Notes under the pieces: generated by a model
Databases searched by the model: none
Told to the model about the DNA's origin: nothing
The model's input: only the letters and a program-made list of their open reading frames with translations
Assembly: GCF_030020805.1 (NCBI RefSeq)
Contig: NZ_CP125098.1
Location: 7,196,001 to 7,260,000, forward strand
Origin: Paenibacillus sp. RC67
GTDB lineage: Bacteria; Bacillota; Bacilli; Paenibacillales; NBRC-103111
Length of the DNA stretch: 64,000 nt
Reading direction: 5' to 3'
Position numbers and translations under genes: made by a program
In this document: one piece after another, positions 61,046 through 64,000 of the stretch
How positions within the stretch are numbered: the first letter of the stretch is position 1
Layout of the letters: each line of letters begins with the position of its first letter

Positions 61046-61102
61046 CTAAGAGCTTTGCTTTAGCAAAACTGTCTTCGTAAGCATACGCTTTTTTCGAAGG
61101 AT
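61046..61102 (-). repeat. Copy C of the dispersed hairpin repeat in the 23S-5S spacer
   Basis: CTAAGAGCTTTGCTTTAGC, AAAACTGTCTTCGTAAGCAT and ACGCTTTTTTCGAAGG follow directly after the 5S 5' end. It aligns with the elements at 18911-18976 and 11471-11531. GCTTTGC-TTT-AGCAAAACT makes a hairpin, CTTCG...CGAAG another. The rest of the spacer (61103-61245) contains ordinary pre-rRNA flanking sequence. Confidence 0.65.
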
Positions 61103-61245
61103 TACTTCTTCGAAATCGCTGCGAGAAAATATCCTTCCTTAAAAAGGACATGCAGCTCAAGGCTTATTCCTTGAAAACTAGATACGAAATAAATGCGCGT
61201 TTGTTGAGCTAATACTTCTGCATGTTGTACACATCACAGAATCTT

Positions 61246-64000
<2,755 letters not shown>

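Noticed and set aside
61046..61245. tRNA gene in the 23S-5S spacer
   Set aside because: No cloverleaf or GTTCRANNC box was found; the spacer holds only the small repeat and pre-rRNA flanks.

Overview
The window looks like a chromosomal segment from a Paenibacillus-type firmicute (Paenibacillaceae, moderate GC). The evidence is AGGAGG-like ribosome-binding sites with many GTG/TTG starts, a guanine-riboswitch-controlled pur operon in purE-K-B-C-S-Q-L-F-M-N order, a kdp potassium operon behind ydaO-type c-di-AMP riboswitches, an IDEAL-domain protein, MurNAc/GlcNAc recycling genes with RpiR regulators, and an rrn operon in 23S-5S order. No tRNA, CRISPR array, prophage or insertion-sequence transposase was seen.

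Layout. 1-5.2 kb (+): a GT-C-like membrane protein, an exported TIM-barrel glycosidase-like protein with a CBM9-like tail, and a second exported barrel-like protein, probably one surface-polysaccharide cluster. 5.3-9.8 kb: a YgiD-type dioxygenase, then an ECF sigma factor, its probable membrane anti-sigma factor and an ABC exporter. 9.9-11.8 kb: thioredoxin, an IDEAL-domain protein, an Rrf2 regulator with a perfect consensus promoter, and a small helical protein. 11.9-20.3 kb (-): the kdp cluster, transcribed from about 20.25 kb through two tandem c-di-AMP riboswitches, each with a terminator-like hairpin, into a Rossmann-like protein, a 36-aa membrane peptide, kdpF, kdpA, kdpB (frameshifted as given), kdpC, a tandemly duplicated KdpD sensor module with no histidine kinase, and a 57-aa membrane protein. 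20.4-23.9 kb (-): a YvfRSTU-like ABC exporter plus two-component system. 24-28 kb: lipoprotein, DUF2278/lamin-tail protein, M15 peptidase, methionine aminopeptidase, 43-aa membrane protein.

28-42.5 kb (-): a complete de novo purine operon. purH is replaced by two separate proteins, a stand-alone AICAR transformylase and a PurO-type (archaeal-like) IMP cyclohydrolase. A gene-free stretch of about 600 bp between purF and purM holds two nested structured elements. 42.7-48.4 kb: a DUF6483-like protein, a Gfo/Idh/MocA oxidoreductase, and an RpiR-nagB-nagA operon (+). 48.5-55.7 kb (-): a seven-gene operon (RpiR regulator, serine hydrolase, three-part sugar ABC importer, amino-sugar kinase, murQ) that looks like a cell-wall MurNAc salvage system using an ABC importer instead of a PTS. 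55.9-60.8 kb (+): AraC regulator, lipoprotein solute-binding protein without permeases, and a large six-hairpin-type glycosidase, with a CcpA-like cre site between regulator and binding protein. 60.9-64 kb (-): 5S rRNA and most of 23S rRNA, running off the window.

The most interesting signals lie between or around genes. First, a dispersed structured element of about 130 nt is present in at least four copies (24.0, 33.0-33.3 nested twice, 43.5 kb). Its helices differ in sequence but keep pairing, and its internal-loop sequence is conserved, as expected of an undescribed RNA or single-stranded-DNA element. Second, the kdp system combines tandem c-di-AMP riboswitches, a kinase-less double KdpD module and two unfamiliar leading genes. 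Third, two RpiR regulators each have a pair of 13-bp AT-rich palindromes exactly 32 bp apart. Fourth, a small hairpin repeat family occurs at 11.5, 18.9 and 61.05 kb.
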